Source: Neobacillus niacini
GTDB taxonomy: Bacteria > Bacillota > Bacilli > Bacillales > Cytobacillaceae
Length of the DNA: 64,000 nt
Assembly: GCF_030817595.1 (NCBI RefSeq)
Contig: NZ_JAUSZN010000001.1
Span: 4,719,501-4,783,500 of the forward strand
Reading direction: 5' to 3'
Every line of letters begins with the position of its first letter. Positions within the stretch are counted from its first letter, which is position 1. The translations under genes were made by a program, and so were the position numbers. A model generated the notes under the pieces. The model ran no database searches. It saw only the letters and a list, made by a program, of their open reading frames with translations, and was not told where the DNA came from. Shown piece by piece: positions 53,250 to 61,165 of the stretch.

Positions 53250-54812
53250 ATGTCTTTTACGAGTTTAAGAGAATTAATGGAACTTGCTGAAAACGAGAGA
53301 ACAACCATTGCGGATATAATGATCACTACAGAGGTACAACTGAAAGGTGATCCTAGAGAAACGATACTCGAAAAAATGGCTGAGCAATTTGCCGTGATGG
53401 AGGAGGCTGTCCGTAAAGGAACGATGAGTCCCGTTATGTCCCGGACCGGTTTGACAGGAGGGGACGGGCACCGCCTTCACCAATATGCCGAAAATGGGAA
53501 TTCGTTTGTCAACCCTGCAACATTAAATACTGCAGCGAATGCGCTCGCGGTTTCAGAGGTAAATGCGGCGATGGGGCGCATTGTGGCAACACCTACAGCA
53601 GGCTCAGCAGGAATCTTGCCGGCTGTACTGGTTCATGCTCTTGACAGCGGAAAATTTACCCGTAAGCAAATTGTCCAGTCCATGTTTACTGCCTCCGCGC
53701 TTGGCTTAGTTATTGCAAATAAAGCGTCAATCTCAGGGGCTGCCGGCGGGTGCCAGGCCGAAGTCGGATCTGCCACAGCCATGGCAGCAGGCACCCTTGT
53801 GGAGCTGGCCGGCGGTACACCGACGCAGGTTGGAAATGCTGTTGGAATCGCCTTGAAAAATTCTCTAGGGCTGGTTTGTGACCCAGTGGCCGGCCTGGTG
53901 GAAATCCCGTGTATCATTCGCAACGGTTTACATGCGATTACCGCACAAGCCGCGGCAGATATGGCGTTAGCAGGTGTAGTCAGCACCATCCCTCCGGATG
54001 AGGTAGTCCATGTGATGCATGAGGTAGGACAGCAAATGCCGGAATCGTTGAGAGAAACGGGGATAGGTGGTCTTGCCGGAACTCCAACAGGAAAGAAATT
54101 AAAAGAAAAGATTTTCAGCGAAAAAGCTAGTGGCTGTGGTCCGGCAAAATACCAAAGTGCCTATGAAATTATCGGCCCTGTAATGGTTGGCCCTTCAAGT
54201 TCGCATACGGCCGGGGCTGTTCGAATTGCGAATATCGCCTACCAGCTGTTGAACGAAAAACCATTATATGCAAGGTTCTCATTAATGGGCTCCTTCGCTG
54301 AAACCTATCAAGGACACGGAACAGACTTAGCGCTGTTGGCAGGTGTTATGGGATTATCGACTCTAGATGATGGCATTCCAAATGCAAAGGGAATTGCCGA
54401 AGAACAGGGCTTACAATATGAATTTACGAAAAGGGTGCTTGGAAGTTATCACCCTAACACCGTTCTTATAGAATTATCAGGGGCTTCACGTACTGTAAAG
54501 GTGTTGGCCAGTTCTTTGGGCGGCGGCAAGGTGGAGGTTCAGGAAATGGATGATTATCCGTTAAAATTTTCCGGCGAACGGCCGACACTTGTGATCCGTC
54601 ATACCGACCGAAAAGGGGTTATCTCAGAGTTATCGGGGATTCTGTATGAAAAAGGGTTTAACATTGCTCGCATGGCTAATGAGCGTTCAAAAATTAATGG
54701 TCCTGCGATAACGGTTTGCGAAATTGACAATAAAATCGAAGAAACGGTCTTAGCTTTATTAAAAAAAGAGATCCCAATGATTGACGAAATTGTCTTGGTT
54801 CAAACTATGTAG
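53250..54812 (+). CDS. L-serine dehydratase, fused alpha-beta, iron-sulfur type
   Basis: Deaminates L-serine to pyruvate and ammonia with a [4Fe-4S] cluster; 520 residues. The alpha (catalytic) domain comes first (about 1-290: SRTGLTGGDGHRLHQY, cluster cysteines in GGCQAE at 168, VCDPVAG at 210 and IPCI at 221). The beta domain follows (about 303-520: IGPVMVGPSSSHTAGAVRI), ending in an ACT domain (RHTDRKGVISELSGILYEKG). In B. subtilis the two are separate genes and in E. coli SdaA the fusion runs beta-alpha, so the order here is reversed. ATG 53250 follows GGGAGTGAG; the longer frame from 53181 only translates the REP. Confidence 0.9.
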   Translation: MSFTSLRELMELAENERTTIADIMITTEVQLKGDPRETILEKMAEQFAVMEEAVRKGTMSPVMSRTGLTGGDGHRLHQYAENGNSFVNPATLNTAANALAVSEVNAAMGRIVATPTAGSAGILPAVLVHALDSGKFTRKQIVQSMFTASALGLVIANKASISGAAGGCQAEVGSATAMAAGTLVELAGGTPTQVGNAVGIALKNSLGLVCDPVAGLVEIPCIIRNGLHAITAQAAADMALAGVVSTIPPDEVVHVMHEVGQQMPESLRETGIGGLAGTPTGKKLKEKIFSEKASGCGPAKYQSAYEIIGPVMVGPSSSHTAGAVRIANIAYQLLNEKPLYARFSLMGSFAETYQGHGTDLALLAGVMGLSTLDDGIPNAKGIAEEQGLQYEFTKRVLGSYHPNTVLIELSGASRTVKVLASSLGGGKVEVQEMDDYPLKFSGERPTLVIRHTDRKGVISELSGILYEKGFNIARMANERSKINGPAITVCEIDNKIEETVLALLKKEIPMIDEIVLVQTM

Positions 54813-54879
54813 TTGTCTAGTAAGTGCTTTAACCTCCTAAAAACCGTTCTCGTGTTTTTTTGCAAAGTAAGAACACATT

Positions 54880-55010
54880 CTTCGACAGGTTTCTTCTAAT
54901 GAAAAGGATAGAATCGCTTTTACAACAGGGTTATCAGTACTTTTAATCAAATGATTGATTAGTTAAGAAAAGTGTTAATCAATCGTTTGATTAAATACGC
55001 TGTATTTACT
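54880..55010. repeat. R1 dispersed repeat, partial copy 5
   Basis: It retains CATTCTTCGACAGGTTTCTT and both palindromes (TTTAATCAAATGATTGATTAG near 54.94 kb and GTTAATCAATCGTTTGATTAA near 54.97 kb), but the left block and the GTCGAG end are lost or diverged. Confidence 0.65.
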
Positions 55011-55143
55011 GTTATTTAGGGCTTTCATCGATTTCAAATGTAAAAAATTAGTTGTGATTTGGGTTATTTGATGATATTGATGAAATAATGGGAAATTATC
55101 ATTACTGGAAACTACAAAATAAATCTTGTCATTTTCTAAAAGC

Positions 55144-55211
55144 AAAAGCGCAAGGGGGTGTCCAGAAGGTTGGTGAAAACCAACTGAATGGAGCCCTTTT
55201 TTTGCGCTTTT
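55144..55211. other. Structured stem with internal GAAA-loop hairpin
   Basis: AAAAGCGCAAGGG (55144-55156) faces CCC plus T residues and TTGCGCTTTT (55202-55211), enclosing GTTGGT-GAAA-ACCAAC (55169-55184). The layered stem suggests a folded RNA or a terminator with an inserted hairpin. The minus-strand frame crossing it has no good start. No known riboswitch family is recognised. Confidence 0.45.
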
Positions 55212-55334
55212 CAATATTAATACAAGAAAATAAGATTGAAATAATATACATAATTTAGCTGAATAGTCTGAATATTAAACGAACAGGACTGTTTTTTATA
55301 TGTTAGTAATTAATTGGTGTTGATAAGATGAAGG

Positions 55335-55349
55335 TTGGTAGCGGTTTCA
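55335..55349 (+). promoter_or_regulatory. cre-like site upstream of the PL11 gene
   Basis: TTGGTAGCGGTTTCA fits the CcpA consensus with one mismatch (T for A at position 5). It lies about 130 bp before the start of the rhamnogalacturonan lyase gene. Confidence 0.45.
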
Positions 55350-55477
55350 GTGTGAGTTACATACTTTTTGAAATTTGGTCCTGAAGCCGAGGCCAGAATG
55401 AAGCCTTCGGGCAAAAAAATGGGAGGGAAGGAATGAGTAAGGAAACTTCAAACAAAAAAATAGGGGGTATTGAATGA

Positions 55478-58400
55478 ATGAGAAGAAAAGCTAGTCAAGC
55501 CTTTTCAGTGTTGTTGGCAATTTTTGTCCTATGCTATTCCGTTTTACCGGTTTTGGGCTATGGGGTTATCCCTGTTAAAGCTGAACAACAAGTTTGGAAG
55601 TTTGATTTTGGTACAACAACAAGCCCGGTTGCAGAAGGATATACACGTGTTTCTGAATCTACGATTTATTCAGCAGAAAGTGGATTCGGCCTAAATAAGA
55701 AAATCGCTTCGCGTGATCGATCCTTTGCAGACCCTCTTTTAAGGGATTTCGTTCTTGATACAAGCAGTGCAAAAAATTATACGTTCAGAGTAAATCTTCC
55801 AAATGGCACCTATCAGGTGAAAGTGGGCGCAGGGGATACCATTGCCTCAAATAAAACGTCTGTAAGTGTTGAATCGATTGATTTAGGTACAACCAATACA
55901 GGAAGCGGCGAATTTGAGGAGTTAACAGGTACAGTCAAGGTTATTGACGGAAAAATGCTTTTTACCATTAACGGAAATGATACACGAATCAATGTGATTG
56001 AGATTACGTTACTTGAACAATCTGGTGAAGATATTAAAATCAAGGAAATTGCCGTTAATGGAGCAGGAGGGGCAAATGAAGTTTTAGCCGGTGATCAGTT
56101 GCAAATGCAAGCTGCTATTACACCAGAGAATGCCTCCTATCCATCATTAATTTGGGAGGTCACAGAACTTGATGGGTCACAAACACAACTAGCCTCTATT
56201 GACAGTGCTGGATTATTAACAACACAGTTACCGGGCAAGGTGAAGGTGATTGCCCATTCCACAGATGGATCAGAAGTCAAAGGGGAAGCCATCATTGCTA
56301 TTCATCCATCGAATAAACCGAAATTAAAATTTGATTTTGGTACTACTTCAAGTGCTCTAGAAAATGGTTATGCTAGAGTATCAGAATCCACACACTATTC
56401 TCCAGAATTAGGATACGGGCTTGATCAAACAGTCGTATCTCGTGATCGAAGTTTTTCAGATTCTTTATTAAGAGACTTTGTTTTATTACAAGGCAGTGAC
56501 GATTATACGTTCGAAGTTGATCTTCCGAACGGGACTTACCAGGTGAAAATTACTGCGGGGGACGCGATTGCCTCGAACGAAACAGCCATTACGGTAGAGG
56601 ATACTGACCTCGGAACCATGACAAGCAGTAGTGGGAAATTTGGTGAGTTGACTGGAACAGTAGAAGTAACGAACAGAAAGATGATTTTTAATGTGGGCGG
56701 GAAGGATAGACGATTAAACGGTATAGATATTACACCTATTATATTAAAGGATGAAATCGTGAAAGCGACCGAAGTTTTTGTTAGCGGCATCAATGGAACA
56801 GATATCGTTAACGAAGGTGAAAAACTTCAAATGGCCGCAAACGTGATTCCAGCTTTTGCAGAAGACCGTTCCGTCACTTGGAGTGTTTCCGATTTGAACG
56901 GTAATCCAACAGACATCGCGGAGATTAGTCCGAATGGATTACTGTCGGCAAAGAGTTGGGGGCAAGTGAAGGTAGTCGCGACGACAAATGATGGAACAAA
57001 TCTATCGGGAGAGAAAACTATCTCCATCCATACAAATCGTCAGATTGATGCGCCTGAAGACTTAAAGATGGAGAAAAGAGTAATTTTTCCAAAAAGTTCA
57101 GTAGCATTGAGCTGGAACAAGGTTGAGGAAGCGATTGGCTATCAAGTGTACAGAAAAATCGCTGATGGAGAAAATGACTATGAAAAAATAGGAGAATCTT
57201 CTTCAACACAGTTTACCGATGATACAGCTCTGCCTGGAATTACCTATTCCTACGCTGTAACGGCCCTCATTGAAGGAATCGGAAATGTTGAATCAAAATT
57301 AAGTACCGCCGTCATTGTGAAAATGTTTGATGAAGATGTTGCGGTGCCAAATGCACCAAAGGGCCTTACCTATGTAGGGGCCACAAGAAATACCATCGAA
57401 TTAGCATGGGATCAAACAGCTGATACAAATATCTATTATATCTACCGCTCTGACAAAAGGGACAGTACGTTTGATCAGGTTGGTGTTTCGGAAAGTGCTA
57501 GTTTTGTTGATCATTCAGTTTTGACAGATGTACCTTATTATTATCGAGTGAAAGCTGTCAATTCCGGAGGATTATCAGAGTTTTCCTCTGTATTAGAGGT
57601 TCCGACTGCTACTTATTATTACCGGCAAATGGAACGTTTAAATAGAGGTCTAATGGCCGTTAAGGCTGAAAATGGTATCTACGTCGGATGGAGATTGCTA
57701 GGTACAGATCCGAAGGACATTTCTTTTAATCTATACCGTGACGGGAAAAAGATTACGAAAGAACCGATTACAAATAGCACGAATTACCTTGATCCGGATG
57801 GAACACTTACATCACAGTACGAAATCACAGTTGTAGAAATTGGTAAAGAACTTGCTGGCTCAGAGAGTACAAATGTAAAGAGCAGCAGCTATTTTGATGT
57901 TCCACTTAAAAAACCTGAGAACGGCGTCACACCAAAAGGGGATCGGTACTCCTATAATGCCAACGACGCCAGTGTTGCCGATTTAGATGGTGATGGGGAG
58001 TATGAATTGATTTTGAAATGGGATCCTGAAAATTCAAAAGACAATTCGAGAACGGGTTATACCGGTAATGTTTATATTGATGCTTACAAAATGGATGGAA
58101 CGCTATTATGGAGAATTGACCTTGGGAAGAACATTCGTGCTGGAGCACACTATACTCAATTCATGGCGTATGATTTAGATGGTGATGGGAAAGCAGAAGT
58201 TGCGATGCGAACCTCGGATGGTTCGATTGATGGGGCCGGTAAGGTTATTGGCGATCCTAATGCTGACCATCGGGATACGGCCGGCCGTATTTATAGAGGG
58301 CCGGAATTCCTTACTATCTTTGATGGACAGTCAGGTAAGGAACTGGTTACAACGGAATATGATCCCAAAAGGGGAAGTTCTTCCGAATGGGGAGATGGTA

Positions 58401-60013
58401 CCGGTAATCGCTCGGAAAGATTCCTGGCTGGGGTTGCCTATCTGGATGGAGAACATCCAAGTCTTATTATGGCGCGCGGCTATTATGCTAAATCGGCCAT
58501 CGTTGCTTATAACTGGAGAGATGGCGAGTTAACGAAGCTTTGGAAATTTGATACGAGTGTTTCAGGAAATGGCAGCTATGCTGGGCAAGGAAATCATAAT
58601 CTCAGTGTCGCTGATGTTGATGGAGACGGAAAAGATGAAATTGTGTATGGAGCGATGACTCTTGATCATGATGGAACCCCGCTTTACAACTCAGGATTTG
58701 GCCACGGCGATGCGATGCACCTTGGAGATTTGGACCCACAAAGACCTGGACTTGAAGTATTTAGTGTATTTGAAAAGGGATCCTCACCATACGGCTTAGC
58801 GATGCGAGATGCGGCTACTGGAGAAGTCATTTGGGGACATAAAACGGGAAGAGATACTGGAAGAGGTTTATCAGCTAATATCGATCCAAGATATCCAGGT
58901 GAGCAAGCATGGGCAATTGGCGGCGAATGGAATGATACAACGGGGTATTTATATTCCGCAAATGGCGAATTGATTTCTAACAATATACCATCGGCCAACT
59001 TTGCCATCTGGTGGGACGGAGATCTTCTTCGTGAGCTGTTAGACCACAACTTTGACGGAACGAATGGGGTTGGAACGATTAGTAAGTGGGATTATGAAAA
59101 TGAAAAGCTTATTAATCTTTTGACTGCAGAAGGGACCTTCTCCAATAATGGCACCAAAGGGAATCCTGTCATGCAGGCAGATCTTTTCGGTGATTGGAGA
59201 GAAGAAGCCATCTGGCGCTTGGAAGATAGCAGTGTCATACGTATTTACACCACTACAGATGTGACCGAGCACCGGATCCACACACTCATGCATGACCCAG
59301 TATACAGGTTAGGAGTTGCCTGGCAGAATGTAGGGTATAATCAACCACCGCACACTAGTTTTTATCTAGGACATGGGATGGAAGAGCCTCCTGCACCAAA
59401 AATCTTGGCAGGATCACGCTTGGTGGATACAGGAACCATCCATGTTCTTGCACATCAAGAAGGGAAAAAAGCTGTGGTGAATATAACTGAAGAAGAAATG
59501 CAGTTGGCAGGAGAAACCATGAAGGCAAACAATATTATTGTTAGAGTAAACGGAGGTACGGATTTAACGAAATTCGACGTTAACATTCCTTCACAAAGCA
59601 TAAAAGCTGCTAAAGGAAAATCAGTGAAGAAGCTGACATTTACCACAAATCTAGGTTCTGTAACGTTATCTGTTAATGAACTAAGTAAACAAATCAGCAC
59701 CGATTCAGAAAAACTATTGCTTTCCATTTCAACATTATCTGGAGATTTATTGAATGAAGAACAGAAAGCTCTGGTAGGAAATCAATCTGTTTACGACTTC
59801 AGCCTATACCTGGACGGAAAACAACTAACCGATTTTACAGAAAGCAACGGTAATGAAATAGAAGTAGAAGTCCCATACACCTTAAAAGCGGGAGAAAATA
59901 AAGGCAAACTAACAATCTATTATCTATCCGATCGTGGAGACTTAGTAAACATCGAAAATGCTAGATACAATGAACAAAAGGGGATGGCTGTTTTTAAATT
60001 GAAACAATTTTGA
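55478..60013 (+). CDS. Secreted rhamnogalacturonan lyase (PL11), multidomain
   Basis: Extracellular enzyme of 1511 residues that cleaves rhamnogalacturonan I by beta-elimination. Signal peptide (about 1-35). Two copies of a module of about 120 residues like the N-terminal domain of rhamnogalacturonan acetylesterases (38-155 and 285-420: KFDFGTT, RVSES, SRDRSF, LLRDFVL, PNGTYQVK), each followed by a BIG2-like domain. Two Fn3 domains (about 525-710) precede the PL11 propeller (about 712-1330: RQMERLNRGLMAV, VADLDGDGEYELILKWDPEN, ADVDGDGKDEIVYGAM, DLFGDWREE). A C-terminal domain of about 170 residues follows. YesW/YesX of B. subtilis are single-domain relatives. AGGGGG precedes the ATG. Confidence 0.92.
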   Translation: MRRKASQAFSVLLAIFVLCYSVLPVLGYGVIPVKAEQQVWKFDFGTTTSPVAEGYTRVSESTIYSAESGFGLNKKIASRDRSFADPLLRDFVLDTSSAKNYTFRVNLPNGTYQVKVGAGDTIASNKTSVSVESIDLGTTNTGSGEFEELTGTVKVIDGKMLFTINGNDTRINVIEITLLEQSGEDIKIKEIAVNGAGGANEVLAGDQLQMQAAITPENASYPSLIWEVTELDGSQTQLASIDSAGLLTTQLPGKVKVIAHSTDGSEVKGEAIIAIHPSNKPKLKFDFGTTSSALENGYARVSESTHYSPELGYGLDQTVVSRDRSFSDSLLRDFVLLQGSDDYTFEVDLPNGTYQVKITAGDAIASNETAITVEDTDLGTMTSSSGKFGELTGTVEVTNRKMIFNVGGKDRRLNGIDITPIILKDEIVKATEVFVSGINGTDIVNEGEKLQMAANVIPAFAEDRSVTWSVSDLNGNPTDIAEISPNGLLSAKSWGQVKVVATTNDGTNLSGEKTISIHTNRQIDAPEDLKMEKRVIFPKSSVALSWNKVEEAIGYQVYRKIADGENDYEKIGESSSTQFTDDTALPGITYSYAVTALIEGIGNVESKLSTAVIVKMFDEDVAVPNAPKGLTYVGATRNTIELAWDQTADTNIYYIYRSDKRDSTFDQVGVSESASFVDHSVLTDVPYYYRVKAVNSGGLSEFSSVLEVPTATYYYRQMERLNRGLMAVKAENGIYVGWRLLGTDPKDISFNLYRDGKKITKEPITNSTNYLDPDGTLTSQYEITVVEIGKELAGSESTNVKSSSYFDVPLKKPENGVTPKGDRYSYNANDASVADLDGDGEYELILKWDPENSKDNSRTGYTGNVYIDAYKMDGTLLWRIDLGKNIRAGAHYTQFMAYDLDGDGKAEVAMRTSDGSIDGAGKVIGDPNADHRDTAGRIYRGPEFLTIFDGQSGKELVTTEYDPKRGSSSEWGDGTGNRSERFLAGVAYLDGEHPSLIMARGYYAKSAIVAYNWRDGELTKLWKFDTSVSGNGSYAGQGNHNLSVADVDGDGKDEIVYGAMTLDHDGTPLYNSGFGHGDAMHLGDLDPQRPGLEVFSVFEKGSSPYGLAMRDAATGEVIWGHKTGRDTGRGLSANIDPRYPGEQAWAIGGEWNDTTGYLYSANGELISNNIPSANFAIWWDGDLLRELLDHNFDGTNGVGTISKWDYENEKLINLLTAEGTFSNNGTKGNPVMQADLFGDWREEAIWRLEDSSVIRIYTTTDVTEHRIHTLMHDPVYRLGVAWQNVGYNQPPHTSFYLGHGMEEPPAPKILAGSRLVDTGTIHVLAHQEGKKAVVNITEEEMQLAGETMKANNIIVRVNGGTDLTKFDVNIPSQSIKAAKGKSVKKLTFTTNLGSVTLSVNELSKQISTDSEKLLLSISTLSGDLLNEEQKALVGNQSVYDFSLYLDGKQLTDFTESNGNEIEVEVPYTLKAGENKGKLTIYYLSDRGDLVNIENARYNEQKGMAVFKLKQF

Positions 60014-60020
60014 TATCAAT

Positions 60021-60033
60021 GGGGACGGTTCTC
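60021..60033. repeat. REP-type half site
   Basis: GGGGACGGTTCTC followed by CGGCTTTTTTT, directly after the PL11 stop; no inverted partner is seen nearby. Confidence 0.55.
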
Positions 60034-60174
60034 TCGGCTTTTTTTATCACTAACGACTCTCTTGTATTAGATAAAAAAATTTTTACAAAAAAGAGCTAGT
60101 CAATTCTAGATAGTGTGTCGATAATAATAATATAGCTTGCTACTCCTAAGCAAGTTGCTAGTAATATTTCACTA

Positions 60175-60204
60175 GGGCTGTCTATTTACAGGCAGCTCTT
60201 TTTC
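60175..60204 (+). terminator. Terminator
   Basis: GGGCTGTCT pairs with AGGCAGCTC (two wobble pairs), followed by TTTTTC. It probably ends the PL11 transcript. Confidence 0.7.
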
Positions 60205-60222
60205 GTTATAACTATACTTTTA

Positions 60223-60459
60223 TTAAAATAGGCAATTGTTTGGAATACCTTGGAAAATGGCAGCTAAAAAAATAATCCAACCAAGTTTATTAAAGTTTGA
60301 TGTAGGAAATCTTCCTAAGTAAACAACAATAACACAAGGATAAATCAAAAAAGCTATGGCGATAGCTACAACTGTATGGGTAGGAAGTATAAAGTGGTCA
60401 ATCCAAACAGGATGAAATTCCCACATTCTATTATTGTAAAGTAAGGAAGCATAAAGCAG
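60223..60459 (-). pseudogene. CBO0543-family membrane protein remnant
   Basis: The minus-strand frame reads LLYASLLYNNRMWEFHPVWI then DHFILPTHTVVAIAIAFLIY and continues to a stop at 60223. It matches the central part of CBO0543-family membrane proteins (usually about 160 residues). Both ends are missing: a stop precedes LLYAS and the C-terminus is cut short. The 67-codon part from its ATG is therefore probably a relic. Confidence 0.55.
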
Positions 60460-60601
60460 TTAACACTTGACATTTTTGTTTTTATTTATTTCAACGCTAG
60501 TGAAAGAAAATTAATAAGAAGAAGAATATCCTAAATGTAAGTTGAGTAGAAAGATAATCTATTGTAATATTATTTAGTAAAAAGGATAAGGGGTTGACTT
60601 A

Positions 60602-60925
60602 ATGAGTTTGGAAGTGAAAGAAAATTATATTCTAGTAACAGGATTTGCGCAACTGCCAAAGGGAACACCAGTTTATGAAGTGCAAAAAACAATAGGGTGT
60701 ATCTTAATGGTAGATACGGAAACAGATATTATTATGGAAGCAACATTTACCTTTTTACAGGATTTAACCAATAACTTTCTCGGGGGTATATTAAGAGGAA
60801 AGTCTTTAAAAGAAACAGAAGAAATTATAAAAGATTTAGAAAATAGATTTATAGCTCCACCTCAAAAAGCTGTCATTCAAGGGTTGATTTCAGCAAAAAA
60901 AAATTATTATGAAAATAAAAAATAA
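60602..60925 (+). CDS. DUF3870-family protein
   Basis: A 107-residue cytoplasmic protein. FAQLPKGTPVYE, DTETDIIMEATFTFLQDLTN and PPQKAVIQGLISAKK are typical of DUF3870. Members usually lie next to catabolic or amidohydrolase genes; function unknown. AAGGGG stands ten bases upstream of the ATG. It is separated from the next gene by a promoter and a long leader, so it is its own unit. Confidence 0.8.
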   Translation: MSLEVKENYILVTGFAQLPKGTPVYEVQKTIGCILMVDTETDIIMEATFTFLQDLTNNFLGGILRGKSLKETEEIIKDLENRFIAPPQKAVIQGLISAKKNYYENKK

Positions 60926-60941
60926 ATTTTAATGAAAACCC

Positions 60942-60971
60942 TTGCAATTAGCAGAAAATTTGTAATAGAAT
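60942..60971 (+). promoter_or_regulatory. Sigma-A promoter for the leader RNA and monooxygenase operon
   Basis: TTGCAA (60942-60947), an 18-bp spacer and TAGAAT (60966-60971) form a promoter. Transcription from about 60978 gives a leader of about 188 bases. Confidence 0.55.
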
Positions 60972-61002
60972 AACGTTAACAACATAAAACTAGTGTTTAA
61001 CT

Positions 61003-61131
61003 GGATTATTTACTGAGCAAGGACTAGGGCCGAACCTCAAAGAGTGGATAAAGAGCCAGTAGCTTTAAGAAAAATTTCTGACTGAGGAGTAAATCCATGT
61101 CGAAATTTTTTCTATCGCTGCTGGTTTTTTT
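61003..61131 (+). promoter_or_regulatory. Candidate regulatory leader with competing stems and terminator
   Basis: A terminator-like hairpin uses CCAGTAGC (61056-61063) with GCTGCTGG (61117-61124), reinforced by GAAAAATTTC (61069-61078) with GAAATTTTTTC (61102-61112), and is followed by seven T residues. Its loop contains AGTAAATCC (61088-61096), which can pair instead with GGATTATTTACT (61003-61014). The two folds exclude each other, as in transcription-attenuating riboswitches. The central part matches no riboswitch class that I know. Confidence 0.5.
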
Positions 61132-61150
61132 GTTGGAAAAATTTAGTTAA
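61097..61150 (+). CDS. 17-residue leader peptide ORF
   Basis: ATG 61097 follows GAGGAG at seven bases and encodes MSKFFLSLLVFLLEKFS, with four Phe and five Leu codons; it ends 15 bases before the monooxygenase start. It runs through the 3' arm and T-run of the terminator-like hairpin, so its translation would disrupt that hairpin. It may be a true attenuation peptide or chance; the ribosome-binding site argues for the former. Confidence 0.4.
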   Translation: MSKFFLSLLVFLLEKFS

Positions 61151-61165
61151 ATGGAGGTTTTATTA

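Noticed and set aside
54975..55214. Minus-strand 79-codon frame
   Set aside because: It is formed by the nested hairpin and the R1 palindrome; composition is not protein-like.
42651..60013. A complete pectin/rhamnogalacturonan utilisation locus
   Set aside because: Two secreted pectin enzymes are present, but no transporter, unsaturated galacturonyl hydrolase or rhamnose genes lie between them; the intervening genes belong to another pathway.
61003..61131. Known riboswitch (FMN, SAM, TPP, ZTP, THF)
   Set aside because: None of the core motifs of these classes as I know them can be found in the leader, so it is reported only as a candidate of unknown type.
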